A stretch of 42,343 nt of DNA from Sphingomonas sp. (GTDB lineage Bacteria; Pseudomonadota; Alphaproteobacteria; Sphingomonadales; Sphingomonadaceae), in contig JANXUU010000096.1 of NCBI GenBank assembly GCA_025356055.1, positions 1 through 42,343 of the forward strand. Direction: 5' to 3'. The notes below the pieces were generated by a model. That model made no database searches, was not told the origin of the DNA, and saw only the letters and a list, made by a program, of their open reading frames with translations. Positions 23,166-31,104 of this stretch are shown one piece after another (within the stretch, counting starts at the first letter, position 1; each line of letters starts with the position of its first letter). A program made the position numbers and the translations under genes.

Positions 23166-23477
23166 ATGAGCGGGGGAGCAAAAACAATCCGGATGATGCG
23201 ACGCGCGGCGCTGCCTGCGCTGGCGGTGATCATTGTCGGCAATTTCGCGGGTTACGCTATCGCCGGGTCGAACGGATTGCTCGCGTGGGGCGGCTATCAT
23301 CGCGATTTTCTTGAGCGCAAGACCGAACTCGCCCAGCTCGAGGCGCAACGCGCCGCGCTCAAGCATCGCTCGAACCTGCTCGATCCGCGCAAGGCCGATC
23401 CCGATATGGCCGACGAACTCGTCCGCCGCGATCTCGGGCTCGTCCGCCCGGACGAAGTGGTCGTTCCGCTCAACTAG
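23166..23477 (+). CDS. Septum formation initiator (FtsB/DivIC) family protein
   Basis: A 103-residue bitopic membrane protein of the divisome. It has a short basic tip, one membrane helix near residues 15-33 (ALPALAVIIVGNFAGYAIAG), a periplasmic coiled coil (FLERKTELAQLEAQRAAL, KHRSNLLDP) and the conserved ending MADELVRRDLGLVRPDEVVV. FtsB-type proteins link FtsL and FtsQ and help activate septal peptidoglycan synthesis. Location after eno is the same as for ftsB in many proteobacteria. An ATG 30 bp further in is an alternative start. Confidence 0.9.
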   Translation: MSGGAKTIRMMRRAALPALAVIIVGNFAGYAIAGSNGLLAWGGYHRDFLERKTELAQLEAQRAALKHRSNLLDPRKADPDMADELVRRDLGLVRPDEVVVPLN

Positions 23478-23507
23478 CCGTCGCCGCTGTCCACGGACCC
23501 TGTTGAA

Positions 23508-23517
23508 AATACGTATT
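23508..23517. repeat. 10 bp perfect palindrome AATACGTATT upstream of pdhA
   Basis: Perfect inverted repeat about 17 bp before the -35 of the proposed pdhA promoter. Position would suit an activator or repressor of the pyruvate dehydrogenase genes. That role is inferred from position alone. Confidence 0.35.
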
Positions 23518-23533
23518 AGTCGTCCTTGCGGCA

Positions 23534-23563
23534 TTGCCTCGCATTGGCGCGCGCTCCTATAGC
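23534..23563 (+). promoter_or_regulatory. Possible sigma-70 promoter of pdhA
   Basis: TTGCCT (23534-23539) and TATAGC (23558-23563) are 18 bp apart, each with four matches to the consensus. Transcription would start about 28 bp before the proposed TTG start of pdhA. If correct, it rules out the earlier in-frame start at 23526. Confidence 0.4.
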
Positions 23564-23597
23564 GATCGGGCTTGACCGACTGACGAAAGGCCCTGTT

Positions 23598-24683
23598 TTG
23601 GCGCGAACCGCAAAGACCCCGTCCCCGCCTGCCGCCTCTCCAGCAGCCGCCGCCGCTCTGGCTCACCCCGCCCCGACGCCCAATCGCGAGCGTCCCGCCG
23701 AACCGACGCGGTTCGCGGCGAACAAGGAGCAGTTGCTCGCTCTCTACAAGCAGATGCTGCTGATCCGCCGATTCGAGGAGCGCGCCGGGCAGCTGTACGG
23801 ACTGGGACTGATCGGGGGCTTCTGCCACCTCTATATCGGTCAGGAAGCGGTCGCGGTCGGGCTTCAGTCGGCGATGACGGTCGGCAAGGACAGCGTCATT
23901 ACCGGCTATCGCGACCATGGCCACATGCTCGCCTATGGCATCGATCCAAAGCTGATCATGGCCGAGCTGACCGGACGCGCCGCGGGGATTTCGCGCGGCA
24001 AGGGCGGGTCGATGCACATGTTCTCGGTAGAGCATGGCTTTTACGGCGGGCACGGAATTGTCGGCGCGCAGGTCGGCCTGGGCACGGGCCTGGCATTCAA
24101 GCATCAGTATACCGGCGATGGCGGGGTGTGCCTTGCTTACTTCGGCGACGGCGCGGCCAACCAGGGGCAGGTATATGAAAGCTTCAACATGGCCGAGCTG
24201 TGGAAGCTGCCGGTGATCTACGCGATCGAGAATAATGGCTATGCGATGGGCACGTCGGTGGCGCGTTCGGCAAGCGAAGACCAGTTCTACAAGCGCGGCG
24301 AGAGCTTTCGCATCCCGGGTATCCAGGTCGACGGGATGGACGTGCTTGCGGTGCGCGGGGCGGCCGAGGAAGCACTGGCGTGGACCCGGGCGGGCAAGGG
24401 ACCGATCATCCTCGAGCTGATGACCTATCGCTATCGCGGTCACTCGATGAGCGACCCGGCGAAATATCGCACCCGCGAGGAGGTCAACTCGTACCGCGAA
24501 GGGCGCGACCCGATCGACCATGCGGCCAAGGAATTGGAAGCGATGGGGATGGGCGAGGAAGAGCTGAAAGCGATCGACAACGAGATCAAGGCGATCGTCA
24601 TCGCCGCCGCGAAATATGCCGAGGAAGCGCCCGAGCCTGAGGCGGGCGAGCTCTATACCAACGTGCTGGTGGAATCCTACTGA
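23598..24683 (+). CDS. pdhA: Pyruvate dehydrogenase E1 component, alpha subunit
   Basis: Thiamine-diphosphate-binding alpha chain of the heterotetrameric pyruvate dehydrogenase E1. After a disordered Ala/Pro-rich N-terminus come [34 protein letters not shown], the phosphorylation-loop-like [20 protein letters not shown], the ThDP motif [17 protein letters not shown] with [10 protein letters not shown], and [11 protein letters not shown]. The likely start is TTG at 23598 (AAGG 9 bp upstream; the protein then opens [11 protein letters not shown]), giving 361 residues; a TTG 72 bp earlier would lie upstream of the predicted promoter. The stop overlaps the pdhB ATG (TGATG). Confidence 0.95.
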   Translation: MARTAKTPSPPAASPAAAAALAHPAPTPNRERPAEPTRFAANKEQLLALYKQMLLIRRFEERAGQLYGLGLIGGFCHLYIGQEAVAVGLQSAMTVGKDSVITGYRDHGHMLAYGIDPKLIMAELTGRAAGISRGKGGSMHMFSVEHGFYGGHGIVGAQVGLGTGLAFKHQYTGDGGVCLAYFGDGAANQGQVYESFNMAELWKLPVIYAIENNGYAMGTSVARSASEDQFYKRGESFRIPGIQVDGMDVLAVRGAAEEALAWTRAGKGPIILELMTYRYRGHSMSDPAKYRTREEVNSYREGRDPIDHAAKELEAMGMGEEELKAIDNEIKAIVIAAAKYAEEAPEPEAGELYTNVLVESY

Positions 24684-26086
24684 TGGGTATGGAACTCAAA
24701 ATGCCCGCTTTGTCGCCGACGATGGAAGAGGGGACGCTGGCCAAGTGGCTGGTCAAGGAGGGGGACACGGTCAAGTCGGGCGACATCCTTGCCGAAATCG
24801 AGACCGACAAGGCGACGATGGAGTTCGAGGCCGTCGACGAAGGAGTGATCGACAAGATCTTGGTGCCCGAGGGGACCGACGGAGTGAAGGTCGGCGCGGT
24901 GATTGCGACGATGGCGGGGGAAGGGGAGGCGTCGTCGCCCAATCCCGCCGTTACTCCCGCAGCGCAACCGGCGCCGGTCGAGCAGCCCGCTTCGCAGAAG
25001 ACCGAAGCAACGCCAACGCCCAAACAGATGGAATCAGGCGCTCGCGATCTCGTTGCCGATGTCGCGCGGACCCATGACGCGCCCGAAGTCCCCGAGGGAA
25101 CCGCGCTCAAATCCACGACCGTCCGCGACGCCCTGCGCGATGCCATGGCCGAGGAAATGCGGCGCGACGACCGCGTCTTCGTGATCGGCGAGGAAGTTGC
25201 CGAATATCAGGGCGCCTACAAGGTCACGCAGGGGCTGCTCCAGGAGTTCGGGCCCAAGCGCGTGATCGACACGCCGATTACCGAATATGGCTTTGCCGGG
25301 CTCGGCACCGGCGCGGCGATGGGCGGCCTGCGCCCGATCGTCGAGTTCATGACCTTCAACTTCGCGATGCAGGCAATCGACCAAATCGTCAATTCGGCGG
25401 CCAAGACCAATTACATGTCGGGCGGGCAGATGCGCTGCCCGATCGTGTTTCGCGGGCCCAATGGCGCAGCGGCTCGGGTGGGGGCGCAGCACAGCCAGAA
25501 TTACGCGCCGTGGTATGCCAGCGTGCCGGGTCTGATCGTGATCGCACCGTATAGCGCGGCCGATGCCAAGGGGCTGCTCAAGGCGGCGATCCGGACCATC
25601 GACCCGGTCGTGTTCCTCGAGAACGAGCTGCTTTACGGGCAGCATTTCGATGTGCCTGTGCTCGACGATTATGTCGTGCCGATCGGCAAGGCGCGGGTAG
25701 TTCGGCCGGGCAAGGACGTCACGCTGGTGAGCTATTCAATCGGGGTCGCGGTGGCGCTCGAGGCAGCCAACGAACTCGCCGAAGCGGGAATCGAGGCCGA
25801 GGTCATCGACCTGCGCACGCTTCGCCCGCTCGACAAGGCGACGGTGCTCGCGAGCCTCAGGAAGACCAACCGGATGGTGGTCGTCGAAGAAGGCTGGCCG
25901 ACCTGCTCGATTTCGTCGGAGATCATCTCGATCGCGATGACCGAGGGGTTCGACGACCTCGACGCGCCGGTTCTTCGCGTGACCAACCAGGACGTGCCGA
26001 TGCCCTATGCGGCGAACCTGGAGAAGCTAGCGCTGATCAAGGCCGCCGATGTCGTCGCGGCGGCGAGGACGGTCTGTTATCGCTGA
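24683..26086 (+). CDS. pdhB: Pyruvate dehydrogenase E1 component, beta subunit with lipoyl domain
   Basis: Beta chain of pyruvate dehydrogenase E1, 467 residues. Unusually for E1 in general, but typical of many alphaproteobacteria, it carries its own N-terminal lipoyl domain (residues 1-78) with lipoyl-lysine K43 in [11 protein letters not shown] Pro/Ala/Thr-rich linker (about 83-120) leads to the transketolase-like domain ([56 protein letters not shown]) and the C-terminal domain ([23 protein letters not shown]). It is coupled to pdhA. No E2 or E3 gene follows; the squalene-synthase-fold gene overlaps its 3' end instead. Confidence 0.97.
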   Translation: MGMELKMPALSPTMEEGTLAKWLVKEGDTVKSGDILAEIETDKATMEFEAVDEGVIDKILVPEGTDGVKVGAVIATMAGEGEASSPNPAVTPAAQPAPVEQPASQKTEATPTPKQMESGARDLVADVARTHDAPEVPEGTALKSTTVRDALRDAMAEEMRRDDRVFVIGEEVAEYQGAYKVTQGLLQEFGPKRVIDTPITEYGFAGLGTGAAMGGLRPIVEFMTFNFAMQAIDQIVNSAAKTNYMSGGQMRCPIVFRGPNGAAARVGAQHSQNYAPWYASVPGLIVIAPYSAADAKGLLKAAIRTIDPVVFLENELLYGQHFDVPVLDDYVVPIGKARVVRPGKDVTLVSYSIGVAVALEAANELAEAGIEAEVIDLRTLRPLDKATVLASLRKTNRMVVVEEGWPTCSISSEIISIAMTEGFDDLDAPVLRVTNQDVPMPYAANLEKLALIKAADVVAAARTVCYR

Positions 26087-26717
26087 CGTTGCCTGGGGCC
26101 CTGACCGGGCCCTGATGCTGACTCATTTCCCGTTGCGCGTGCAGCCGGCAGTGGCGGCGCTGTGGGCGATCGATGAGGCAATGGGCGCGGCGATTGCCGG
26201 GGCGAGCCAGTCGGCGCTGGCGGGGATCAAGCTGGCGTGGTGGCGCGAAGCCTTGTGCCGACTCGATGCCGATCCGGCACCGCCCGAGCCACGGTTGCGC
26301 GCGGTGGCGGAAGTGCTGCTGCCGCTCGGCGTGACCGGGGCCCACGTCGCCGGGATCGAGGAAGGCTGGACGGCGCTTCTGCCGGAGCAGGTCGACGCGA
26401 CCGCGGTGGCGCTTCGCGGCGAGCGATTGTTTGGGATTTCGTCGAAAATTCTTGGGGTCGAGAATGCGGCGCTAGGCGACGCGGGCGCGCTGTTCGCGCT
26501 AAGTGATGCGATGCGGCGCGGGCGAGGGGACTTTGCGGTTGAGCGAAGCGCGTTGATCGGCTCGCTTGCGGGAACCCGATCGCCTCGTCGCCTGCGTCCG
26601 ATAACGCTTGCCGCGCGATTGGCGGCGCGCAATCTCGCCGAGGCCGAGGGAACGCCAGCGCGCGCGCTGGCGCTGATCGCGCATCGGCTGACCGGGGTTA
26701 TTACGGGGGGTCGTTGA
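26049..26717 (+). CDS. Squalene/phytoene synthase-fold protein, probably non-catalytic
   Basis: A 222-residue protein resembling the trans-isoprenyl synthase fold of squalene and phytoene synthases, shorter than the usual enzymes (about 280-350). Typical pieces are [47 protein letters not shown] and the late [11 protein letters not shown]. The two Asp-rich DxxxD motifs needed for prenyl-diphosphate chemistry are not visible: the first site reads WAIDEAMGA. It could be a structural or assembly factor, as NDUFAF6 is in mitochondria. The ATG at 26049 overlaps pdhB by 38 bp and has AAGG 6 bp upstream; a later ATG at 26115 would remove the conserved PDRAL. Confidence 0.7.
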   Translation: MSSRRRGRSVIADVAWGPDRALMLTHFPLRVQPAVAALWAIDEAMGAAIAGASQSALAGIKLAWWREALCRLDADPAPPEPRLRAVAEVLLPLGVTGAHVAGIEEGWTALLPEQVDATAVALRGERLFGISSKILGVENAALGDAGALFALSDAMRRGRGDFAVERSALIGSLAGTRSPRRLRPITLAARLAARNLAEAEGTPARALALIAHRLTGVITGGR

Positions 26718-26741
26718 CTGGCGAGCGCGCAGGCCTAGCGT
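26714..26741 (+). promoter_or_regulatory. Possible sigma-70 promoter of the EF-hand gene
   Basis: TTGACT (26714-26719), a 16 bp spacer and TAGCGT (26736-26741) lie 38 bp before the ATG at 26780. The -35 is strong and the -10 weak, like the candidate before carA. It overlaps the stop codon of the preceding gene. Confidence 0.35.
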
Positions 26742-26779
26742 CGTTGCTAGCCGGATCTGTCACAACGACGGAGGGTCAC

Positions 26780-27235
26780 ATGACTCGAATCATGGTCGGC
26801 GGTGCGGTTGCCTTGCTACTTACCACTGGCGCATTCATGTTTTGGCAGGGGCATGCCGAGAGCCGCAGTGCGCTCCCCGCAGCGACGACGGCCGAAGCAG
26901 CGCCGCGCGGAACGGGTCAATTCGCCATGCTCAACCGGGAGCTCCCCGCGCTGCCGGAAGCCACGCTTAAAACGCGCGAGGAAAAGCGTTTCAGCCGCGC
27001 CGACAAGAACAAGGATGGCAAGATCACCGAGGACGAGCTGCTTGCGCCGCGCAAGAAGGCGTTCGCGAAACTAGACACCGATCATAATGGACAATTGGCG
27101 TTCAACGAGTGGGCCGCAAAGACGATCAACAAGTTCGAGGGCGCCGACGAAGATCGTTCGGGAACGCTGACCGCCGTCGAATATGCCGAAACCGCACCCA
27201 AGCCTCGGGCGCATCCGGCGCGATGTTCTTGTTAG
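26780..27235 (+). CDS. EF-hand calcium-binding protein, exported or membrane-anchored
   Basis: A 151-residue protein with an N-terminal hydrophobic helix (residues 7-22) serving as signal or anchor, a linker, and three EF-hand loops evenly spaced 24 residues apart: D75-E86 (DKNKDGKITEDE), D99-E110 (DTDHNGQLAFNE) and D123-E134 (DEDRSGTLTAVE). All three have the calcium-coordinating residues at positions 1, 3, 5 and 12. The tail ends in ARCSC, two Cys at the very C-terminus. GGAGG precedes the ATG by 6 bp, which fixes this start over one 66 bp upstream. Probably a periplasmic calcium-binding protein of unknown partner. Confidence 0.88.
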   Translation: MTRIMVGGAVALLLTTGAFMFWQGHAESRSALPAATTAEAAPRGTGQFAMLNRELPALPEATLKTREEKRFSRADKNKDGKITEDELLAPRKKAFAKLDTDHNGQLAFNEWAAKTINKFEGADEDRSGTLTAVEYAETAPKPRAHPARCSC

Positions 27236-27269
27236 TGGCGTTCGGTGATGGACGTGATATTCATTGCGA

Positions 27270-27677
27270 ATGAATTTACGCGTTGTGACCTATTCCAGTT
27301 TCGCGTCGCCGGGGCTTCAGCCCGCCGACTTTGAGGAGATCCTCACCTTGTCCCGTGCGAATAACGCGCGCGACGCGGTGACGGGGCTGTTGATGTTCAA
27401 TGGCGCGGCGTTCACCCAGTCGATCGAGGGGCCGACGGCGGCGATCGACCGGCTGGTGATGCGGATCGCCAACGATGCTCGTCAGTGTCAGATGGAGATA
27501 TGCGACGACCGCGCGATCGACCGGCGAATCTTTCCCGACTGGACGATGGGCTATGTCCGGCTGGAAGGTGGCTGGCTTGAAGGGCAGTATGGCATCGCCG
27601 ACGCCCTGTCGCGCGACATGCCGCCGCCCATCCGCGAGGTCCTGATGTCGATGGCGAGCACGCTGCCGTTCCAGTGA
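27270..27677 (+). CDS. BLUF domain blue-light photoreceptor
   Basis: A 135-residue short BLUF protein that senses blue light through FAD. All chromophore-site residues are present: Tyr8, Asn32, Gln50, Trp91 and Met93. These positions coincide with those of the cyanobacterial short BLUF protein PixD. Other conserved parts are FEEILTLSRANNARDAVTGL, LMFNGAAFTQSIEG and FPDWTMGY. No output domain is attached, only about 35 residues after the BLUF core, so signalling must go through a partner. The ATG at 27270 is preferred to a TTG 6 bp earlier; neither has a strong ribosome-binding site. It converges on trmFO with a 3 bp gap. Confidence 0.92.
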   Translation: MNLRVVTYSSFASPGLQPADFEEILTLSRANNARDAVTGLLMFNGAAFTQSIEGPTAAIDRLVMRIANDARQCQMEICDDRAIDRRIFPDWTMGYVRLEGGWLEGQYGIADALSRDMPPPIREVLMSMASTLPFQ

Positions 27678-27680
27678 TAG

Positions 27681-29009
27681 TCAGACGGGTTCGGATTGGC
27701 GTGCCGGAGCGAGCCACTGCGCCAGAGCGGCGCGCGCGCGATCGGTGTAGGCCTGCTTGCGGTCGGCTTTGCGCGGCTTGCCGATAAGCGGGGGCATTAG
27801 CCCGAAATTGACGTTCATCGGCTGGTAGGTCTCGGCGACCGCGCCGCCCGTGAGGTGGCCGAGCAATGCGCCAAGTGCGGTCTCGAGCGGAGGCGGCGGC
27901 AGTGTTTCTTCCCGCGCTTCGGCGATGGCGAAGCGTGCGGCAAGCAGCCCGATGGCGGCGCTTTCGATATAGCCTTCGCAGCCGGTGATCTGCCCGGCGA
28001 AACGGATATTGGGACGCGATTTCAGTCGAAGCTCGTGGTCGAGCAATTCCGGCGAGCGGATGAAGCTGTTGCGGTGAATGCCGCCAAGCCGGGCGAACTC
28101 GGCGTTTTGCAGCCCGGGAATCGTTCGGAAAATGCGCACCTGGTCGGCGTGCCTGAGCTTGGTCTGGAAGCCGACCATGTTCCACAGCGTGCCAAGCTTA
28201 TTGTCCTGTCGAAGTTGCACCACGGCATGGGGCCAGCGCCCCGTGCGCGGGTTATCGAGCCCGACCGGCTTCATTGGTCCGAAGCGGAGCGTTTCGGGGC
28301 CGCGCTCTGCCATCACCTCGATCGGCATGCAGCCTTCGAAGTAGGGCGTCTCGCGCTCCCATTCCTTGAACTCGGTTTTCTCACCGGCGTTGAGCGCGTC
28401 GATGAACGCGGCGTATTGGTCGCGGTCCATCGGGCAGTTGATGTAGTCTTTCCCGCCTTTGTCCCACCGCGCGGCCATCCAGCAGACGTCCATGTCCACG
28501 CTGTCGCGGTGAACGATCGGGGCGATGGCGTCGAAGAAGGCCAGCGCGCCCGCGCCAGTTGCCTCGGCGATCGAGGCGGCGAGGGTCGGGGCAGTGAGCG
28601 GGCCGGTGGCGATGATTGCGGGGCCATCGGGGAGCTGGTCGACGCGCTCGCGGAAGACGGTGATGTTGGGGTGCGCTGCGATGGTACGTGTGATCTCATC
28701 GGCGAAGGCTTCGCGATCGACTGCCAGCGCCGAGCCGGCGGGAACGCGGTGAATATCGGCGGCTCGCATCACGAGGCTGGCGAGCCCACGCATTTCCTGA
28801 TGGAGCAGCCCGACCGCGTTCTTGTCGGCGTCGACGGAGCGAAAGCTGTTCGAACAGACCATCTCGGCGAGCCGGTCGGACTCATGCGCCGGGGTGGTGT
28901 CACCGCCTCCGCGCATTTCGGACAGGCGGACCTTGAGCCCAGCCTCGGCGAGTTGGAACGCCGCCTCGGAACCGGCAAGTCCGCCGCCGATGATGTGAAT
29001 GTCGTGCAT
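27681..29009 (-). CDS. trmFO: Methylenetetrahydrofolate-tRNA-(uracil-54-C5)-methyltransferase TrmFO
   Basis: Flavoenzyme that methylates U54 of tRNA using methylenetetrahydrofolate as carbon donor. The 442-residue protein opens with the FAD-binding [20 protein letters not shown] and has the family blocks [98 protein letters not shown] and [14 protein letters not shown]. Length is normal for the family. It diverges from the DUF488 gene across 39 bp. Confidence 0.97.
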   Translation of the reverse strand: MHDIHIIGGGLAGSEAAFQLAEAGLKVRLSEMRGGGDTTPAHESDRLAEMVCSNSFRSVDADKNAVGLLHQEMRGLASLVMRAADIHRVPAGSALAVDREAFADEITRTIAAHPNITVFRERVDQLPDGPAIIATGPLTAPTLAASIAEATGAGALAFFDAIAPIVHRDSVDMDVCWMAARWDKGGKDYINCPMDRDQYAAFIDALNAGEKTEFKEWERETPYFEGCMPIEVMAERGPETLRFGPMKPVGLDNPRTGRWPHAVVQLRQDNKLGTLWNMVGFQTKLRHADQVRIFRTIPGLQNAEFARLGGIHRNSFIRSPELLDHELRLKSRPNIRFAGQITGCEGYIESAAIGLLAARFAIAEAREETLPPPPLETALGALLGHLTGGAVAETYQPMNVNFGLMPPLIGKPRKADRKQAYTDRARAALAQWLAPARQSEPV

Positions 29010-29048
29010 CCCCTCGCCATGACGTGAGCGACTGCTTAAATCCAGCCC

Positions 29049-29480
29049 ATGAAGATTTTTACGATCGGCTATGAAGCGACGACGATGGGCGAATTCCTTG
29101 CCGCGCTGACGACGGCCGGCGTCGAGCGGGTGATCGACGTTCGCGCGTTGCCACTGTCACGGCGGCCGGGCTTCTCGAAAACGCCGCTCAAGGGCGCGCT
29201 GGGCGAGACCGGGATCGATTATGTCCACTTGCGTGCGCTCGGTACGCCGCCTGCTGGGCGCGAGGCGGCACGCAAGGGACGGCATGCCGAGCTGGCGAAG
29301 ATCTACGCGGGTCAGCTCGAACTGCCCGAAGCGATTGCGCAGGGAGCGGAAATGCGTTTGCTCGCGACCGAAATGCCAAGCGCGTTGTTGTGCTTCGAGC
29401 GCAATCCGTTGGGCTGTCACCGAACGCTTCTGCTGCGTGCTGTCGCCCCCGATGCTAAAGCCGTCGACCTGTTCGCATAG
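29049..29480 (+). CDS. DUF488 family protein
   Basis: A 143-residue member of the DUF488 family. Visible marks are [34 protein letters not shown], the [13 protein letters not shown] block and the ending [16 protein letters not shown] with its Cys-His pair. Function is unknown; the family is often linked to small-molecule or nucleic-acid binding by fold only. No signal peptide is present. Confidence 0.88.
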   Translation: MKIFTIGYEATTMGEFLAALTTAGVERVIDVRALPLSRRPGFSKTPLKGALGETGIDYVHLRALGTPPAGREAARKGRHAELAKIYAGQLELPEAIAQGAEMRLLATEMPSALLCFERNPLGCHRTLLLRAVAPDAKAVDLFA

Positions 29481-29565
29481 ATTGCACCAAGACGGATGAA
29501 ATGTTGAGAGTCGCGACATTTGAGGCACGCTATGACGATTCCCTGACGGCTGCGGGAGGATCGCT

Positions 29566-30549
29566 GTGCTCGATACTAAATTGACCGATGAGGCAGGCAG
29601 GCTGCGGGCGCTTCACCCCTATGGCGTTCTCGACGGGAATAGCTGCCCGCAGTTTGGCAAGATTACCGCGCTCGTGCGCGACCTGCTCAATGTCCCGATC
29701 TGCGCAGTGTCGCTGATCGACGAGGGGCGACAGGTGTACAAGTCAATGGTCGGTTTCGATGTCGGCGAAACCTCGCGAGACGTTGCATTTTGCGATCATA
29801 CGATCCGAACGCGTGAGGTAATGGTGGTCGAGGATGCGACCGACGACGACCGGTTTCTGGCCAATCCGCTGGTTACCGGCGAACCCAATATTCGCAGCTA
29901 TGCGGGTGCCCCGCTAGTTACCCCTGACGGCTACAACCTCGGCGCATTGTGTGCGATCGATTCGCGGCCACGTGATTTCGACACCGGCGACCGTGCGTTG
30001 CTCAAAAAGTTCTCGGCGCTGATCGTCGACCAGTTCGAGCTTAATAGGCTGGCATTCAGGGATTTCCTGACCGGGGCACTTAGCAGGCGGGCCTTTACCG
30101 AAGCAACCGAGGCAGCGCTGGGACAGCTTGCTCGCGATGGGTCGGGCGCGGCGCTGCTCAGTTTCGACCTCGATCATTTCAAAAAGATCAACGACGTTTT
30201 CGGCCACCCCGAAGGCGACCGCGTGCTGAGCGCCGTCGCCGCCGAGTGTCGCGCCATTATTCGCCCCGGAGACAGCTTTGGGCGGCTAGGGGGCGAGGAG
30301 TTCGCGGTGCTGCTTCCTGGAAGCGGAATGGACGAGGCGGAGGCATGCGCTGAACGGCTCCGTGCGGCAATCGAGGCGATTCCGGCCGAACGGTGCCGTC
30401 CGGTCACCGCAAGCTTCGGAATCGCTTGTGCCCCGCCCGCCACGACGATGGCCGATTGGTTCACTGCGGTCGATGCCGCGCTCTATGCGGCCAAGCGCCG
30501 CGGACGCAATTGCTGCGTTCCGTCGGCGATCCTGTCAGCCGCAGCTTGA
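29566..30549 (+). CDS. Diguanylate cyclase with N-terminal GAF domain
   Basis: Makes cyclic di-GMP from two GTP. Residues about 25-160 form a GAF domain (VPICAVSLIDEGRQVYKS, FCDHTIRT, IRSYAGAPLVTPDGYNLG, ALCAIDSRPR), residues 165-320 the GGDEF domain. The active site is GGEEF (242-246), the metal-binding Asp is in FDLDHFKKIND, and the inhibitory I-site RxxD is intact (RPGD, 233-236, five residues before GGEEF), so product inhibition is expected. No membrane segment: a cytosolic sensor of unknown ligand. The GTG start has GGAGGA 5 bp upstream. Confidence 0.95.
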   Translation: MLDTKLTDEAGRLRALHPYGVLDGNSCPQFGKITALVRDLLNVPICAVSLIDEGRQVYKSMVGFDVGETSRDVAFCDHTIRTREVMVVEDATDDDRFLANPLVTGEPNIRSYAGAPLVTPDGYNLGALCAIDSRPRDFDTGDRALLKKFSALIVDQFELNRLAFRDFLTGALSRRAFTEATEAALGQLARDGSGAALLSFDLDHFKKINDVFGHPEGDRVLSAVAAECRAIIRPGDSFGRLGGEEFAVLLPGSGMDEAEACAERLRAAIEAIPAERCRPVTASFGIACAPPATTMADWFTAVDAALYAAKRRGRNCCVPSAILSAAA

Positions 30550-30582
30550 ACGAAGGAGATTGACCGCAAGGATACCAGTGCG

Positions 30583-31050
30583 TCAGACCTTGGCGGGTTC
30601 ACTCGGGGTGGTCTGGGCGACGATCAGCGCTTCGATGTCGGCGGTGGTCCGGCCGGTCATTTCCTTGTTGATCGTGCAAGCGAGGCGCCGCTCGACCTCC
30701 TTGTGGAGGTGCTTGCGAAGTTCGCCCAGCAGCTTGGGCGGGGCAATGATCGCAAGGCTTTCGAAATCATGCGCGAGGACGCGGCGGGTGAGCTCGTCAG
30801 CGGCATCCTTGGCCCAGCGGTCTTCAGCCTGCTGGTGATAGTCGGTTTGCTCGACCGCGGGTCGGCCATAGCCGCCACGCTGCGCCTGCGTCCCGGGACC
30901 GTCGGTGCCCATGTCGCTGGTCTTGGCATCCTGACGTTCGTCATGCGCCTCGGTGCGCAGGTCGATCTGATTGGCATCGCCGTGGTTGCGCAGGAACAGC
31001 ATCTTGCGGCCATCGGCGACAAGCACGAGAGCGTTGGTGGGAAGCGACAT
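30583..31050 (-). CDS. Host attachment family protein
   Basis: A 155-residue protein of the family annotated as host attachment proteins (related to bacterial release-factor-like, baeRF, domains). Marks are LPTNALVLVADGRKMLFLRN, a charged middle (DERQDAKTSDMGTDGPG), RWAKDAADELTRRVLAHDFE, LAIIAPPKLLGELRKHLHKEV and INKEMTGRTTADIEALI. The family name comes from plant-associated bacteria, but the actual role is unclear and a stress or translation function is as likely. AAGGAG lies 6 bp before the ATG at 31050. A perfect EcfG-type promoter lies just upstream. Confidence 0.88.
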   Translation of the reverse strand: MSLPTNALVLVADGRKMLFLRNHGDANQIDLRTEAHDERQDAKTSDMGTDGPGTQAQRGGYGRPAVEQTDYHQQAEDRWAKDAADELTRRVLAHDFESLAIIAPPKLLGELRKHLHKEVERRLACTINKEMTGRTTADIEALIVAQTTPSEPAKV

Positions 31051-31077
31051 GGTAAACTCCTTCGTTGTGCCGTTTCC

Positions 31078-31103
31078 AACGATGGTGACGCGCCTCACGT
31101 TCC
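31078..31103 (-). promoter_or_regulatory. EcfG-type general-stress promoter of the host-attachment-family gene
   Basis: Minus strand GGAAC (31103-31099), 17 bp spacer, CGTT (31081-31078): a perfect match to GGAAC-N16/17-CGTT. It sits in the 54 bp between the gyrA stop and the next start, 28 bp before the ATG, and gives the gene its own promoter independent of gyrA. Confidence 0.8.
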
Positions 31104-31104
31104 G

